64,000 nucleotides of DNA from Grosmannia clavigera kw1407 (lineage: Eukaryota; Ascomycota; Sordariomycetes; Ophiostomatales; Ophiostomataceae). The stretch is from the NCBI RefSeq assembly GCF_000143105.1, contig NW_014040765.1, positions 1,984,001 to 2,048,000 on the forward strand. The letters run 5' to 3'. A program made the translations under genes and the position numbers. This document shows, in pieces, positions 34,491 through 46,245 of the stretch. The notes below the pieces were generated by a model. That model saw only the letters and a list, made by a program, of their open reading frames with translations. It made no database searches and had not been told where the DNA came from. The stretch's first letter is position 1; each line of letters opens with the position of its first letter.

Positions 34491-36740
34491 TCAATGGAGC
34501 TTCTCTATGTCATCTTTTCCGTCGAATTTCTCTTCCACGGCAAGCTGAACAGCGATCCCGTCACCGTCACTCAGACGTCGCCCAACAGCGTCGTGCTCAC
34601 GGTCCCAAGTCGCCACATCCTCTGTAGGCACTTTGACAAGCTTATGCGACTGGGCACCATTCTCGAGAATCAGGACCTCCTGACGCAGGCGATATCCGAG
34701 AAAGTGCGGAAGTATGAATACCCAGGTCGCGTAGTAAAGACCGCAGCCGACAAGACTGCAATTGTCAGCAGGCACAAGACAAGGAAATGAATGATGGAGA
34801 GAAAATAGGTTACGTACATGCCAATTCCCGTCACAATATACGTAGCATACCAAAAGCTAACATCACCGGCATGAGAACCGCCTGGAGGTGGGTACCACGG
34901 CATTGCCAGGGTATAGGCATTGACGAGAATGCTGAAGCCTACAACGACATCCCAGGCACGGAAAACCGGTCTTGGCAAGTTTAGACGACGGCGACGCCAA
35001 CGCACTGCATACAGGCCAAAAGCCAGAAGGAGGTTGAAGACAGCCGAAGGATACACCTGCAGGTCGGTGACTAGAGTGAAAAAGAGGGTTCAAATTAGAG
35101 ATTCTGTGTGCATTATCAACGCGATTAGCAATGTAGCAGGAATACTGAAGCTGAAAACATCACCAGCCGGAGGGGCAAGGATCATGATCATAGTTAAGCC
35201 CCATTTGACGATATAAGGGCCCAAGGGCGTTCCAAAAGGACGGGTCGATGTCCAGAAGCGTGGAAAGGGCAGAATACCTTGTCTAAAGAGGGTCAGACAC
35301 TGACAACAAAACGTTGAAGGGAGGGCTTCCAAACCTGCCACACTCGCGGAGAAGTCGCGAAGTGCCAAGTAGCACAGCAATGAGGTTTCCAAACGAGCTA
35401 AGGGCGATGAGGATGTTGAGCCCACGCACGGAGTGCTTATCGCCGAAAACATGGGAAAAGAAGAGGCTGGCCGCTGTCTGCTTGGCCGCGGCGAGCTCAG
35501 CCTTGGGCACTACAGGAGCAATGTAAATAATAATCAAGGCTCAATGCTTAGGCGGATCGAGACCAGTCTTTGTGGGAGACTCACCTGCGGCAAAGTAGGC
35601 TAAGTTGGCAAATATATACAATATGGCCACGACTACAAGAGAGATGAAGCCATTGCGGCGGATCTGCTTGATGGGGTTCTAAGAGACGAAAACGATCAGA
35701 ATTCGATACAGCAAGAGATTCTGTGGTTGACACACGTACTTTGATTTCGTTGATCATGTTAAAAGCGTTGTTGTATCCAGCATAGGAGAAGATGATCTTG
35801 TATATGGCGTTGGTGGCGCCGTACGCCGAGGTGTGCCCGGTGAACGAGTCCACGAAGTTAGCATGGGGGTCCTTAACACGAGTGTGACCGCCCAGGACGA
35901 CGAGGCCTGTGATAGCGATAAAAACGAGCGTGAGGACCTTCACGGCACCGATCACATTGGAGATGATGTACGAGGTTCGCGTGTGAAAGATGACAACTAA
36001 GCACGACTTGTCAGTCGGTGACCTGCCTTGTCGTAATGGTCATTCTGATGAAATACTCACATAGTGTCGCGACCGTGTAGCCGGCAACGGCGACGCCTTT
36101 GAGCTGCCAGTTGGTTGGTGTGTGGCCGCTGGTCTTGAAGAGATACTGGGCCAACACGATGGAGTTGCCGCTGCTGAACGACAAGGCCACGGACTGGAAG
36201 GCAAATGTAGTGGGGAACAGCCAGCGCGGGCGCGGGAATGCCTGCTCGAGATAGACGACCTCGGAACCAGAGCGGTTGGGAAAGTACGAAGCAAACTCGA
36301 GATAGACGCTCATGGACGCCAGCGACATAAAGAAGCCCAATGCCCAGAATATCATGCTGAGACCGACAGAGCCAGCGCCCTTGTAGATGGTGGAAGCTGC
36401 AGCTGTCAGAAAGCTGTTTTCCTGTCTCCTCTTCTGTCTATACTTCGATGCCTTGTTTTCATGCAAACTCTCCGCGATGGCACTCACGCGTAGAATAGAC
36501 GCCTGTCCCGACCATCATGCTGATATTGACAAAGATGATGGTCACGGGCCCAACACCGTAGCCCAGAGGCGAGTGGTGCTCGACCGGAGCCCCTGTGGCC
36601 TCCTGGTAGGCGGGAAGAGAGCCATTGTCGGCTTTCTCTATGACATATTGAAGGCCGCCATCTGAGATCACGCGGGCACCTTCGTCTCCAACACTGGTTT
36701 CCTCTGCCCTGCGGCTGAAAGGTTTGCGGAACAGAGACAT
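34491..36740 (-). CDS. Mup1-type amino-acid permease (APC family)
   Basis: Eight exons: 36740-36488, 36396-36061, 35996-35740, 35678-35585, 35509-35335, 35282-35146, 35070-34818, 34755-34491; phases agree, 589 residues. An 80-residue cytosolic N-terminus leads into about 12 membrane segments. The first carries the APC substrate/Na-site motif GTGVYSTPSTI, and the third region reads EFASYFPNRSGSEVVYLEQAFPRP, typical of high-affinity methionine permeases of fungi. FSYAGYNNAFNMINEIK is the conserved loop after helix 6. It is a plasma-membrane importer, substrate probably methionine or another amino acid. Intron 5 has a weak donor (GTTTGG). It is convergent with the P450. Confidence 0.93.
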
Positions 36741-37968
36741 TATGCGACAAGGTGGTTCATCAATGCCAATACTGATTGTAAGTGCGTCGATACAGAGCAG
36801 GCCTGACAGCGAAACATTTGTACTTGAAGCAACCGGCGAGGAAAGAGATCTGCAGCCCCGGTTTTCATTTATAAGCATGAAGCCCGCCACACAGAAGAAT
36901 GCTAAGTACATATCTTGACAGGCTACTGCTGCAATCATGGTAGGAGAAATTGGGTCCGGTAAGGTGTCAAATGGAGGGGAAGGTCATAAGGAGACGAGCT
37001 TTCGAATGCGACTGGAACGATGACGATAAAGACACTAGAATGGCATATGCAGGAAATTGCACACCAAACTGCTGCGAATTTATGCAGACAAAGGTACCTT
37101 CCACTTCTGTTCGTGTCACAGGATTAGCGAATTAGAAAGTGGCAAGGTTGAGGCGTGCTTATAAGTCAAGCCTTCCGTCAACCAAAGGCGCCAAGACGTG
37201 ATGCCGCTAGCCAATCATGCAGCCGTACGAAGGCGCAGACAAGTCCCTGGAGAAAACAGCAGCTCTTTATTGGTCTACATACCAAAATGTCGGCTGATCG
37301 ACGGCCGCGCCAAGCTTGATTGGCACGCTAAGAATTGCCAAAGATAGTCAAAAAGGTCTTATGGAGAGAGCGTCTCTCCATTTGTTCAAATTCAGAACGG
37401 CCGCTATCGCCACAGCGGCGGCAACTTGGCGGTCATCGGCAAGGCCGAGAGCAGGCAAGGTCCCTCTGGCCTCGTGACAAGAAAATGTTCCTCCGAGCTA
37501 TTGACGGCGTCGTATATTGGCTCACCGGCGTGCTCGCGTCTGTAACGTTGTGTGAAGTTGTTGCTTTCGGCGAGCTCCGTCTTCTTGTCCTAATTATGTT
37601 GGCCGAAAGGCAACGTCAATATAATTATGTTATATTGTCCAGAGTAAAAGCTAGCTGCTACCGCAGAACTACATCTGTTCTTCGCGTTGTGGATCCTCGA
37701 CTACTGCGCCAGTTTTTAGATACGACAGAGCTTTTGGCGGGGTGCAAACGCCGCCTTCGTTACTGTCATTTGATGAAAGCATGCATATTAAAAGCAGTAT
37801 ACGACTACCTCTTGCTCCACCACTCACTCGAAACACCGCCCCTACGGAATAGTACGAATTATCGCCACCATAAATATTAGGAGTGGGAAGGGCCGAGAAC
37901 AATCTGAAGACAGAAGAAAAGAAGAGAAGCCAACAGTAGAGAACAGAGACGTGGCAAAACAAAGAGAT
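36741..37968. other. Intergenic between permease and Fic gene
   Basis: It holds the permease promoter (a CCAATC element near 37210) and the Fic 3' region. The plus-strand ORF 37335-37880 has no domain and no support, so I do not call it. Confidence 0.5.
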
Positions 37969-39038
37969 CTAACACCCATCAAGTGATAAGCTGAACAGTG
38001 CTTCCAATTGCGTTGTAACAACTCTGCAGACAAACTCTTCAGGCTTCCCATCTTGCGCGTCACTGATCATAGAAAGATAGTCCTCGCGTTCCATCGGCTG
38101 AAAAATGACGGGCAGGTAGCCCTGCCGAACCATGTAGTCGTGCATTATCATCCGGGAAACCCGGCCGTTTCCATCCAGGAAGGGATGTATATGCAAGAAA
38201 TATGCGGTGATTTGGCATGCAAGGATAAGAGGATGGAGCTCTTGTTTCTCATGCTCATTCTCTTTCCACTGGAAGAAGCGTTGCATGCATGCAGGAACTT
38301 CAATATGGTAAGGGAAGATACGAAGTGGGTTGCTCTTTACACCAATTGGTGTTTCTCTGTAGTTGCCTAGAGGAACTCTCGGCCCAAAGGACCACGGGTA
38401 AAGACCATCTCGCCCTAAGTCCTTCATCGTTAGGGTGGAAAGCAGACGGACATTCTCCTCGTCAAGTCCGCTGGTACCGGAAGAGTGAAGCGCCGTCTCT
38501 GCGATCCACTGCGATACCACAATATGGTTCCGCAACTCGAGGACTTCGTTTTGGTCGGCCTTGGGAAAGAGGTGGGCAGGACTAGGAAAGTTGACCTGCG
38601 TAAGATTGCGCAAGGAGGTAGATGCCATATCTATGTCTCGAAACGTTGTTGCCGCAAGAAAATCGTAGATCTTGTGACTGTCTCCTAGACCAAGGTGATT
38701 GTTTTCAATACGGACCGATTGATGTGCATACTCTGCCACAAGCTGTTTGGCGATCAGACTGGGCGGTCGTCTCATAGACTTCCGAATTTTGTCGATTTCC
38801 AGCAATGTATCCTGGCATTCCTAGTATACGCATTAGCCAGCACTCTTAGTTTTACATGCAGCTCATACTCAAACCAACAAAAGCATACCCGGTTCAGTTT
38901 CGTGTACCCCATTTTATCGCTGTCTTGAGGCCGATGAAAATCTTCCCACACCTTTCCAGAGCGGGCCAACTCCATGTACTCAGGCGTGCCATTCTCTATG
39001 TCCCAAAAGGGCGCATAGACTTTGCGAAGGAGATTCAT
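37969..39038 (-). CDS. Fic-domain protein (predicted AMP transferase, class II autoinhibited)
   Basis: Two exons (39038-38889, 38820-37969) joined across a 68-bp intron; 333 residues. The Fic signature HPFLDGNGRVSR is complete near residue 261, with catalytic His and the phosphate-binding Gly/Asn/Arg. Upstream, SVRIEN at 85-90 matches the inhibitory (S/T)xxxE(G/N) motif whose Glu blocks ATP in class II Fic proteins, and it is followed by the usual Fic N-terminal helices. Fic enzymes transfer AMP (or related groups) to Ser/Thr/Tyr of target proteins. No signal peptide or membrane helix is present, so it is probably cytosolic. The start rests on the first in-frame ATG of the exon; a further upstream exon cannot be excluded. 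Confidence 0.88.
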
Positions 39039-39512
39039 TCGCTCATTCGCTATCGAGGTAAGTTTACGGCAAAAAATCCGAGGAAGCATCGTAGTAGCTG
39101 TACGCAGTACGATGTAAACGAGGGATGCAGATGCCCAATAACGAGCGAAGAAGCAGAGCCGCGAAAACTCCGCAGTGGCTTTACCACTACGGAGTACGTA
39201 AGCTGAATAATCCGAAATAATACCATGGGCCATGACATTATAGCGCCCTTGTAAAGTTTTATCAATTGTTTCAAACTATCTAGCCTCCTAATGCTATTGG
39301 ACTTTGACATAGGTTCTTAATAAGAAAATAGTACGATGGTTCCCGGACCACCTTATCGCAGAAGTTTCAGCCAATCTTCACTTCTCTCCCCATCAGTAAA
39401 AGGTCCACGCTTTGTAAGAGGGAGGCATTGGACATGGATAATGGAGACCGAACAAGGCAGTAATGTATCTGAGCAATAGTCGGTTCACTAACGCGACATA
39501 GGATGCTACTTC
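39039..39512. other. Intergenic
   Basis: It lies upstream of the Fic gene and downstream of the phosphotransferase. One TACGGAGTA copy lies at 39188; no gene is seen. Confidence 0.5.
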
Positions 39513-40634
39513 TCAAGCATCCTGCGGCTCTTCTGACAGTAACTCAATGGTTTTGTGATCTACAATTGCGGCGGCGTACCGAGCGACGATGGCCACGACA
39601 CGTTCCTTGCTCTGCATGGCGTAGGGGGTCAGCATCCAGCCGAGACCGGTGAACTGGGCCTTGCGGTACTCGAGCCGCACCTCGGGGTCATCGACGGTGA
39701 GGGCAGGACCGCCAGCGGATGCCAGGGCGGCAAGGTAGTGCTCGATGATGGTCCACTCGTGGGCACGCCGGTCCTCGATGGTCAGCATGCTGGTGACAAA
39801 GTAGGCGACGTCGTGGAAGGCGGTGCCGACGTGGACGATCTGCCAGTCGAGGAACCGCACCTTGGACTCGTCTTGGGCGTTCAGGTATGTGTTGCCGCTG
39901 TGCGGATCGCCGTGGACGAGGCAGCGAAAGCGCGGGTTGCGTGAGCCAAGGTACGTCTCCATGGCACGATTTGTGCGAGCGCGGTCGTCGCGGATGATGC
40001 CAGGCAGCACCGGCCGGCCGTCGGCCAGGATGAGGTCTTCCCACATAGCGAACAGACTGCGCATAGTGACATCGTACATGGGCGATGCCAGCCAGGCGTG
40101 CTCGCTGCCGGTCCAGGCCCAGGTGGCGGCGTGCAGTGCGGCGAGCTGCTCGACACCGGACAGAGCCGAGGCCAGGCCGTACGTCCGGGTCGGGTCGCCA
40201 AACACGAAACCGGCTTGCCTTAGGTCCTCCATGGCCAGGATGGCCTGGTCTGGTGAGGCGGCTGCCCACCAGACCTTGGGCACCTGCAGACGGCTGTCGG
40301 CCGGTAGCGTGCTGACAAAGCCGTTGAAGAAGTCGACCTCCTGCGTGAAGACGCGCAGGAGGAGGGCCTTGTAGCCCGGCGTGGCAAACATGGCCGGGCT
40401 GAAGCCGCCCTTGAGCAGGATGTGCTTGGGCTTGCCCGCGGGCGCGTCTGCGGCTGCATCCTGGCCGTCGTACGAGAGCGTGATGTAGAGCTTGCTGGTC
40501 GTCTCGAACATGCGCTTGTCTGTCATGTTGAAGGCCGAGATGGTCTTGTCATCCAGGATGGCCTGCAGCCAGCTGAGCGTAACCTCCTCGTGGGTGTTGG
40601 GCATCACCAGAGCCAAATTGTCGTTGGAAGCCAT
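39513..40634 (-). CDS. CHK-kinase-like / aminoglycoside-phosphotransferase-fold protein
   Basis: Single exon of 373 residues. The fold is that of small-molecule kinases: a beta-lobe with the lysine segment HILLKGGFS, a hinge-like AILAMEDLRQ, the catalytic loop LVHGDPHSGN and the metal-binding RFLDWQIVHVG. This matches the ecdysteroid-kinase-like/CHK group (PF02958), which phosphorylates small hydroxylated compounds; the fungal substrates are mostly unknown. The reading frame extends 19 codons upstream, but only from TTG, so I start at MASND. GC content is high compared with flanking DNA. It diverges from the rhodopsin-domain gene. Confidence 0.88.
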   Translation of the reverse strand: MASNDNLALVMPNTHEEVTLSWLQAILDDKTISAFNMTDKRMFETTSKLYITLSYDGQDAAADAPAGKPKHILLKGGFSPAMFATPGYKALLLRVFTQEVDFFNGFVSTLPADSRLQVPKVWWAAASPDQAILAMEDLRQAGFVFGDPTRTYGLASALSGVEQLAALHAATWAWTGSEHAWLASPMYDVTMRSLFAMWEDLILADGRPVLPGIIRDDRARTNRAMETYLGSRNPRFRCLVHGDPHSGNTYLNAQDESKVRFLDWQIVHVGTAFHDVAYFVTSMLTIEDRRAHEWTIIEHYLAALASAGGPALTVDDPEVRLEYRKAQFTGLGWMLTPYAMQSKERVVAIVARYAAAIVDHKTIELLSEEPQDA

Positions 40635-41684
40635 GCTGGCAGCTGTTCCTGGTACTGTTTTCCGGCTGACTAAGTAGAGAAAGCTAGACAAGGGACAGGA
40701 AAGCGAAAATGAGACAGCGGCAGTTGCGGCGTGTGGTGTCCAAGAATATATGAGAAGGTAAAGGACAGGCAGCAGTCAGTTTCACAGTTCCCCACTCTTG
40801 GGCAGAAGGCCTCTCGCTACGGACAAGAAAGCCGGGGTTACATGGCTTCGCCGGCATCGTAGTAGTGATGCTCACCGGATCCACCTTTTCTGGCCGTGAA
40901 ACAAAAGTCGAGCCAGACGGCTCCTCATCCGTGTGGCCACGGAGAATGGGGACAACACACCATAAAGCCTAGGTCCTTGCGTCGAACAATGGAGTACGAC
41001 GTATCCAGCGGTGGCCAGACTAGTCAGGCCTTACTGTGCACGGAGGCATTAACGCCCAGGGGGCTGTTGGTCCACAACAGAGGGACCCTTCTCTGCACTG
41101 CGCTGCCGCATTGATATATATTCGGGGGTTTTAAGATGCTTCGACCAGACCCAATTGGGAAGCCGGTGACAGACTCGTGGGGTTGACCCATGTCCCTACG
41201 AGGCAATCTGCCCCCAATACCCCATACTATGGACTACGAACAAATACGAGTCCGAGTCTCTTACCGAGTGTCTGCCAGGGTTTACCGGAATATGAACGTA
41301 CGTCGTATGCAGTCCGCTCTGCGCAGGAAGCGCCCAATTTGTGTCTGGAGATGCGCATATCTCTTCTCGCCGTTTTTCTCTGTTGTGTCAGGCTGTAAGA
41401 GTACGATTAGCAATGGCTCTTATTGGCCCCTGGAAGTAACCGTGAGAAGGCAATAAGAAGCACTCATTTATCAGAAGGGGAGGACTTGGCAGCACACATA
41501 CATAGTAGTAAAAGTCTGAGAAGGCCAGACAGAAATACCAGCCCGTCTCCCTGGGAGTAGTCACTCTTTCTACTCCGTACCAACTATCGCTTGATCCGGC
41601 ACATCTTCTCGGCACCTTTATTCCCGACAGCCATCCCCGGCTCCCCGAAAGTTTCGAAACCCCGAACTCACCGAATTCCCCGAT
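40635..41684. other. Divergent upstream region
   Basis: About 1 kb holding two promoters; one inverted TACGGAGTA copy lies at 41571. No gene is seen. Confidence 0.5.
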
Positions 41685-43018
41685 ATGGCTGTGCGCGATG
41701 TCTACTATCCGCACATTATCACCTTCATAGTTCTCGACTCCATCGTTGTCGCTCTGCGCGTGTACACGCGCAGAGATACCAAGTCGCTCGGCATCGACGA
41801 TGCCTTAATCGTGGTAGCTCTGGTATGTCTCCGTTCACGGTCGTGCTGTCGCTAAGATTCGTTCTGACATGGTCAAGGTCGGCTTCGTCATCTTCGGTGC
41901 CATGGAGATGAGGGCCATACATTTTGGGATTGGCTCCACCACCTTGGAGCCGATCTCCGACATGCTAAAAGCCGCCATGGTGGGTTCGAATCGGTCACTT
42001 CTCACAGTTTCGCGTCACTGACAGATCAGTACTTTACCATTGCGCAAATTCTCTACATTCTGTCCTCCGGTATCACCAAGCTGGCCGTGGCCGTCGTGCT
42101 GTTACGCCTGACGAAGCACTCCGACATGTACGTGGCACGCGTCATCCTAATTGTCGTCATTGTCGTCGTCGCCGTTTTCACCATCGGCGCCACTATCGTC
42201 TTTTCGTTGCAGTGTCGGCCGTTTTCCGTAGCCTGGGACGTCGGCACGGGCACATGCCTCAGTACATCCACCATCGGCAAGGCTGCACTGGCGTTGTCCA
42301 CTCAGGCTGTCGTCAGTAGCTGGTTCAGTGCCGTGAGTTTCGTCTTCTCTTGCTATTTCGCCTCGATCCTCCGCCCTCGATCCGCTAACCGTCCATAATT
42401 TCTTCCTGTCTACACGCTGTGGAAGACAAGCATTCCCTTAAAGGTCAAGATCACTACCATCGTCATTCTTGGACTGGGAGCCTTGTACGTGCCACTGCCT
42501 GGGACTGGAAAGTACATGTCCTTTGATCTAACCTGCATCTATTTCCAGGACCTCTGTGGCGACTATCATTCGTCTCAAGTACGTTATCGTCATACAGCAT
42601 ATGCAGGGGAACGACAGCCTCTCTTCGGCTGACCTTATCAATACTGACCTCGAGGCTACCATTTAGTAAGTTCTATTTTTTCAGAGCCTGGCTGGCTGGC
42701 ACATCCCACACTGACTCTTATAGCTCTATTCTCGAAATCGCCTTCAGCATCTTGGCAGCAGCGATGGCTGCTTTACGGCCGCTTCTCCGCAAGATTCGCT
42801 TCTTTTCTGACCTAAGTACGGGTGGAAAGTCAAACTCCAAGACCTCTGACTCCTACCACCTCCGCACTTTTGGCCAAGGAAGCAGCCGCAACGCTGGTGG
42901 GGCCATCAAACTAGACGACGGCAGTCTTGACGGTGAGAGTCAGCGGGGGATTGTGACACCAGGGCAGGAGACTGAGGACAGGAAGTTAGCCAGTGCCGGA
43001 GTACATGAAGAGTTGTGA
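41685..43018 (+). CDS. Fungal rhodopsin-domain (PF20684-type) membrane protein
   Basis: Exons 41685-41822, 41878-41979, 42030-42332, 42426-42484, 42549-42665, 42724-43018 give 337 residues in phase. It has seven-helix architecture of the large fungal family found in many Sordariomycetes, with typical motifs RVYTRRDTKSLGIDDALI and FTIAQILYILSSGITKLAV, then a hydrophilic tail of about 75 residues. The family is mostly uncharacterised and lacks proven retinal binding. Intron 3 is odd: the natural-looking exon would resume at 42399 (FLPVYTLWK), but the bases before it are AA, not AG; the first AG is at 42425 and costs nine residues, shortening a membrane helix. The gene may be drifting. Confidence 0.8.
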
Positions 43019-43530
43019 TTACATCACGTTAGAGAGAGCTCCACAGTAACAGTTATAGACATTAGAGAACCCGGGAAAGCGCGCCGGTATTTCCGGGGCC
43101 GTTTAACTCACTTGATTGGATAGGTAGACTAGTTTCATTTCATAATTCTTCCACTAAGCATACCTATGCCTGTTTTCTTGTTCTTTAAGTGTGTCTTCAT
43201 TAACAGTGAGGGATCGTAGCTTATTAGATGAAATACAAGTCCTCTTTGGTATTTTTGCGCTGTATAGAACATGCGCCTTCGTATGAATAACAGAGGCAAT
43301 CTAACACGGACCTTGAGGCAGTGCAATTTGCCAACTTTCTCGCAGTACGTCACCGCTTTCCCTACTTCCGAATTATATACGGTTCGAAAGAACGATCGCG
43401 TGTCCTTAGATGGGGACGAGATTGGGGGGCCCTTGTCATCGCTGATGGTTGGTCTCTTGGAAAACAAGTAAGGGCTTCTCTGTAGAACGTGTGTTAGGAG
43501 AGACGAAGAAAAAACGAAAACAAAAATATA
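43019..43530. other. Convergent intergenic stretch
   Basis: AT-rich, with no gene I can support. Confidence 0.45.
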
Positions 43531-43865
43531 CTAAGAACGTAAGATAAGACAAACACAGTGGATATAGTCGCCCGCAATCTCCATGTCGCCGACCTTGACA
43601 ATCTTCCCGTCCCGAAGACACCATTGTTGGTAGGCTGGTGGGTCAGACCCGCCGTTTTTGTAGTGTCTAACCACATAGCGATAGTCGGGGAGTCTTATGT
43701 AGAACCCCTCTAAACTCGATAGGATTGAAGATCGTCCTCTATTGGAGCTTGCCGTGAGATCATCCACCTATACAACATTAAGCAATGCACAAAGCACCTA
43801 GAAAAAGAGTATTGTCTACTACTACAAGCAATACTCTTCGAGAGAGGAAGCGTGTTGTACCATGT
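43531..43865 (-). CDS. Possible small coding segment, unidentified
   Basis: The minus-strand frame 43767-43531 reads protein-like sequence (GFYIRLPDYRYVVRHYKNGG, then WCLRDGKIVKVGDMEIAGDY) preceded by a plausible acceptor (TTGTATAG). An upstream ATG at 43863 gives a short possible first exon, but I found no donor/acceptor pair that keeps phase. It may be a broken exon of a lost gene next to the F-box-like relic. I do not recognise it. Confidence 0.25.
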
Positions 43866-43912
43866 GGCTCTATGCTGACGGCCTCCTTCTGCTTCCATCT
43901 GGTAGCGGGAAA

Positions 43913-44535
43913 CTAGACCACAATCTTGTCACGCAACTTTGGATATCTTAATAGGCCGCTATACATCGAGGCCTTTATACATCTTTGGATTGGCAAGCGG
44001 CCAATTTGTACTTGAAGCTGATGATTGGGGTCTTGTTGGGCCGTTGTCGTCCACAATTTGCGGCATGGATCTATCCAGAATGGCCGGACATCCCACGTTC
44101 CCGCCATTGTGATTTGTGGCGGGTTGGTCTCATGGCGAAATAAGAAGGCATGCCCGTTCTCTGTAAACCACAACTCCTAGCTTTCGAGCTTAGGCATCTC
44201 TAGGGCCATGCGTCCTGCAGTCGCAATGATCTCGTCTCCACGCTTATCGTGCGCCAGAGAGCTGTCCGTGAGGGCGAGCATTCTTAGTCGAGGCCAAAGA
44301 CAGGCCTTTTTCTTCACCTGCAGCAGGCAAGATACGGCTGGAAACATACTGTGAAAGTCGCATAGATGCCATTGCTCTATGCGCAATTCGCGAACATCTC
44401 GGAGCCATGACAGCAGCCATGTGACAGCCGAGGCGTAAATGGGGCGATAGAACCGCCTGCAGATCTTCAATCCTCGGAAAATCTCGAGTGCGTGTGCTAC
44501 CTCTTCAAGGCTAGCAGAAGAAACAAAGAATGCCT
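43913..44535 (-). pseudogene. 5'-truncated F-box/DUF6546-like gene with in-frame stop
   Basis: One frame runs from about 44535 to the stop at 43913, interrupted only by TAG at 44177-44179. The sequence before it (LWPRLRMLALTDSSL, then AGRMALEMPKLES) and after it (ELWFTENGHAFLFRHE, GTWDVRPFW) matches the C-terminal half of the fungal F-box-associated DUF6546-type proteins, where this strand normally continues through the stop position (MPKLExMELW). The N-terminal F-box half is missing; DNA upstream of 44535 is noncoding. I read it as a decayed partial copy. Confidence 0.7.
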
Positions 44536-44694
44536 GTCTAACAGTCTGATTTATTAGGCACTGAATCTATCTACGTAACATAATTATATACTGGCCGTGC
44601 AAGTGGGGCACGATAAGAGTAAAGGAACAGAACACGCAGCGGATCTTGGGACCGGCCTTTCAGCCTCCCGCATCCCGCATCCGGCTTTTAGCTT

Positions 44695-46245
44695 TCAGCA
44701 GGCGAGCAGACGCTTCCGCAGGGCGGGGTCGAAAGCGTAGACGTACAAGCCGCGGACGCCGCGGGTGAGCAGGACGTTGACGGAGTTGAGGACGATGCGC
44801 TCCTTGTCAGCCAGGGCGGACTCGTCGTTCTTGCGGCCCATAAAGGCGGCATGGTCCTCGTAGCGGTCGGTGTGAATGACGATTCGGTCGGTCTGAACAT
44901 CGTAGCCGACGCTGGGGCCGAGGATGACACCAGCATAGGTCAGATCAAAGCCCTGGATGGTGTAGACGCTGCCGCAGTAGCGATAGCTGTCGGGCTGCTC
45001 GGACCAGGGCTCGCGGATCTGCGGCAGGTACTTGTCCCAGGGAATGCGAAAGCTGCCACAGTCGACATGCCAGACCTTCTGGGCAGCACCACCCTGTCCG
45101 GGCTTGGGCAGGCGATAGGGCCAGTCGTACGTCGAGAGCAGCCGACAGCCACCGCCCTGCTCTTCGTTGCGCTGCATCAGGGCGCGGTACAGCTCGCCCG
45201 CATCGTCGTAGATGCGGAAGTCGAACGCATCGAGATCACCGGCCGCTCGTCGATCAGCGTCGATGCGTGGCCGCGGCAGCACCGTGCGCTCAACTGACAG
45301 CGCCTGGATCCAGCGCTGCATGTCGGGCGCGGCAGCCACACGGAACTGCTCACCCAGCTGATGGCGCTCAACCGTCAGAGCAGTTCCCCCAGCCAATCCC
45401 CCGAGAAAGTCTTCCAGCTTGGCGTCATCCCAGAAGGCGTCGAAGCGCAGCGACTGCTTGCCGTCAAACACAATCACCAGCACCTTGCCCAGCTTCAGCA
45501 GCTCCTCCAGCTGGTTGTCGCCAAAGAACCGCTTGTACGCGTTCTTCTTCGACAGCAGCAGATGCGCCTCGTCCACGAGAATCACATCGGCTGCCGCATC
45601 GGCTGCACTGCGTCCACGCGGCCGTTCCTTCTGCAGCCGGTTGATCAGCGATGTCGGCCGCTCCAGGTCGGTCTTGCGGATGAAGGGGAACTGCGCTGAG
45701 ATGCGGTGGTACAGCTTCAACATTTCCGGGTGGTTGACTACCAGATAGTTTTCCGTCCCGACCAGCGTGCTGCCGTCTTTGGCCTTGGTCGCCTTGGTCG
45801 TTGTCGTTTTTTCCTCCTTCTCCTTCTCTCCTTCTCCCGTCTCGCGAGCTTGTCGCTGCAGCTCGTTGAAGAGCGCGTTGAGCACCACACTCTTTCCCGT
45901 CCCAGCATCGCCCTGGATCACAAACACTGACGGTCGCTGTGTCTTTGTGTACGACCGCAGGCTGTCGCGGCAGAACTGCAGCACGTGATCCCGCAGCTTC
46001 TGTTGCTCCTCAGACAGGGGCACGTTCGACAGCTTCGCAATGGCATCTCGATTCTTTTCGTCGCGAATCGTGTCCTGTGGCTCCTCACCTTCGTCCACCA
46101 ACTCGCCTTCCTCCTTCTGTCGCTGCTGTCCTTCGACATCGTCGCCCTGCTGCTTTTGCAGCCGCACAGCCAGGCTCTTGTTGCGGTTGCTCCGACGCGT
46201 TGCCGCCTGCACCTGCTTCATCACTCGACCACCTTTGGGAGGCAT
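44695..46245 (-). CDS. DUF2075 P-loop ATPase (Schlafen/helicase-like)
   Basis: Single exon of 516 residues. The N-terminus is basic (MPPKGGRVMKQ, TRRSNRNK) and followed by an acidic linker. The ATPase core has Walker A GDAGTGKS near residue 111, Walker B VILVDEAHLL, a Gln/Arg sensor segment QLGEQFR, and a C-terminal superfamily-1 helicase-like part (YTIQGFDLTYAG, LLTRGVRGLYVYA). DUF2075 proteins are predicted nucleic-acid-dependent NTPases, shared by bacteria and fungi; the role here is unknown. The frame extends upstream only to a GTG, so the first ATG (46245) is used. Intronless and GC-rich. Confidence 0.88.
   Translation of the reverse strand: MPPKGGRVMKQVQAATRRSNRNKSLAVRLQKQQGDDVEGQQRQKEEGELVDEGEEPQDTIRDEKNRDAIAKLSNVPLSEEQQKLRDHVLQFCRDSLRSYTKTQRPSVFVIQGDAGTGKSVVLNALFNELQRQARETGEGEKEKEEKTTTTKATKAKDGSTLVGTENYLVVNHPEMLKLYHRISAQFPFIRKTDLERPTSLINRLQKERPRGRSAADAAADVILVDEAHLLLSKKNAYKRFFGDNQLEELLKLGKVLVIVFDGKQSLRFDAFWDDAKLEDFLGGLAGGTALTVERHQLGEQFRVAAAPDMQRWIQALSVERTVLPRPRIDADRRAAGDLDAFDFRIYDDAGELYRALMQRNEEQGGGCRLLSTYDWPYRLPKPGQGGAAQKVWHVDCGSFRIPWDKYLPQIREPWSEQPDSYRYCGSVYTIQGFDLTYAGVILGPSVGYDVQTDRIVIHTDRYEDHAAFMGRKNDESALADKERIVLNSVNVLLTRGVRGLYVYAFDPALRKRLLAC

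Noticed and set aside
12800..36740. A secondary-metabolite gene cluster
   Set aside because: Tailoring-type genes and regulators are present but no PKS, NRPS, terpene synthase or RiPP precursor is visible, so a cluster call is not supported.
37335..37880. 181-codon plus-strand ORF
   Set aside because: No ATG-supported start context, domain or splice structure; composition like noncoding DNA between two solid genes.
41980..41995. TTCGAATC resembling a tRNA T-loop
   Set aside because: It lies in an intron of the rhodopsin-domain gene and no stems pair around it.
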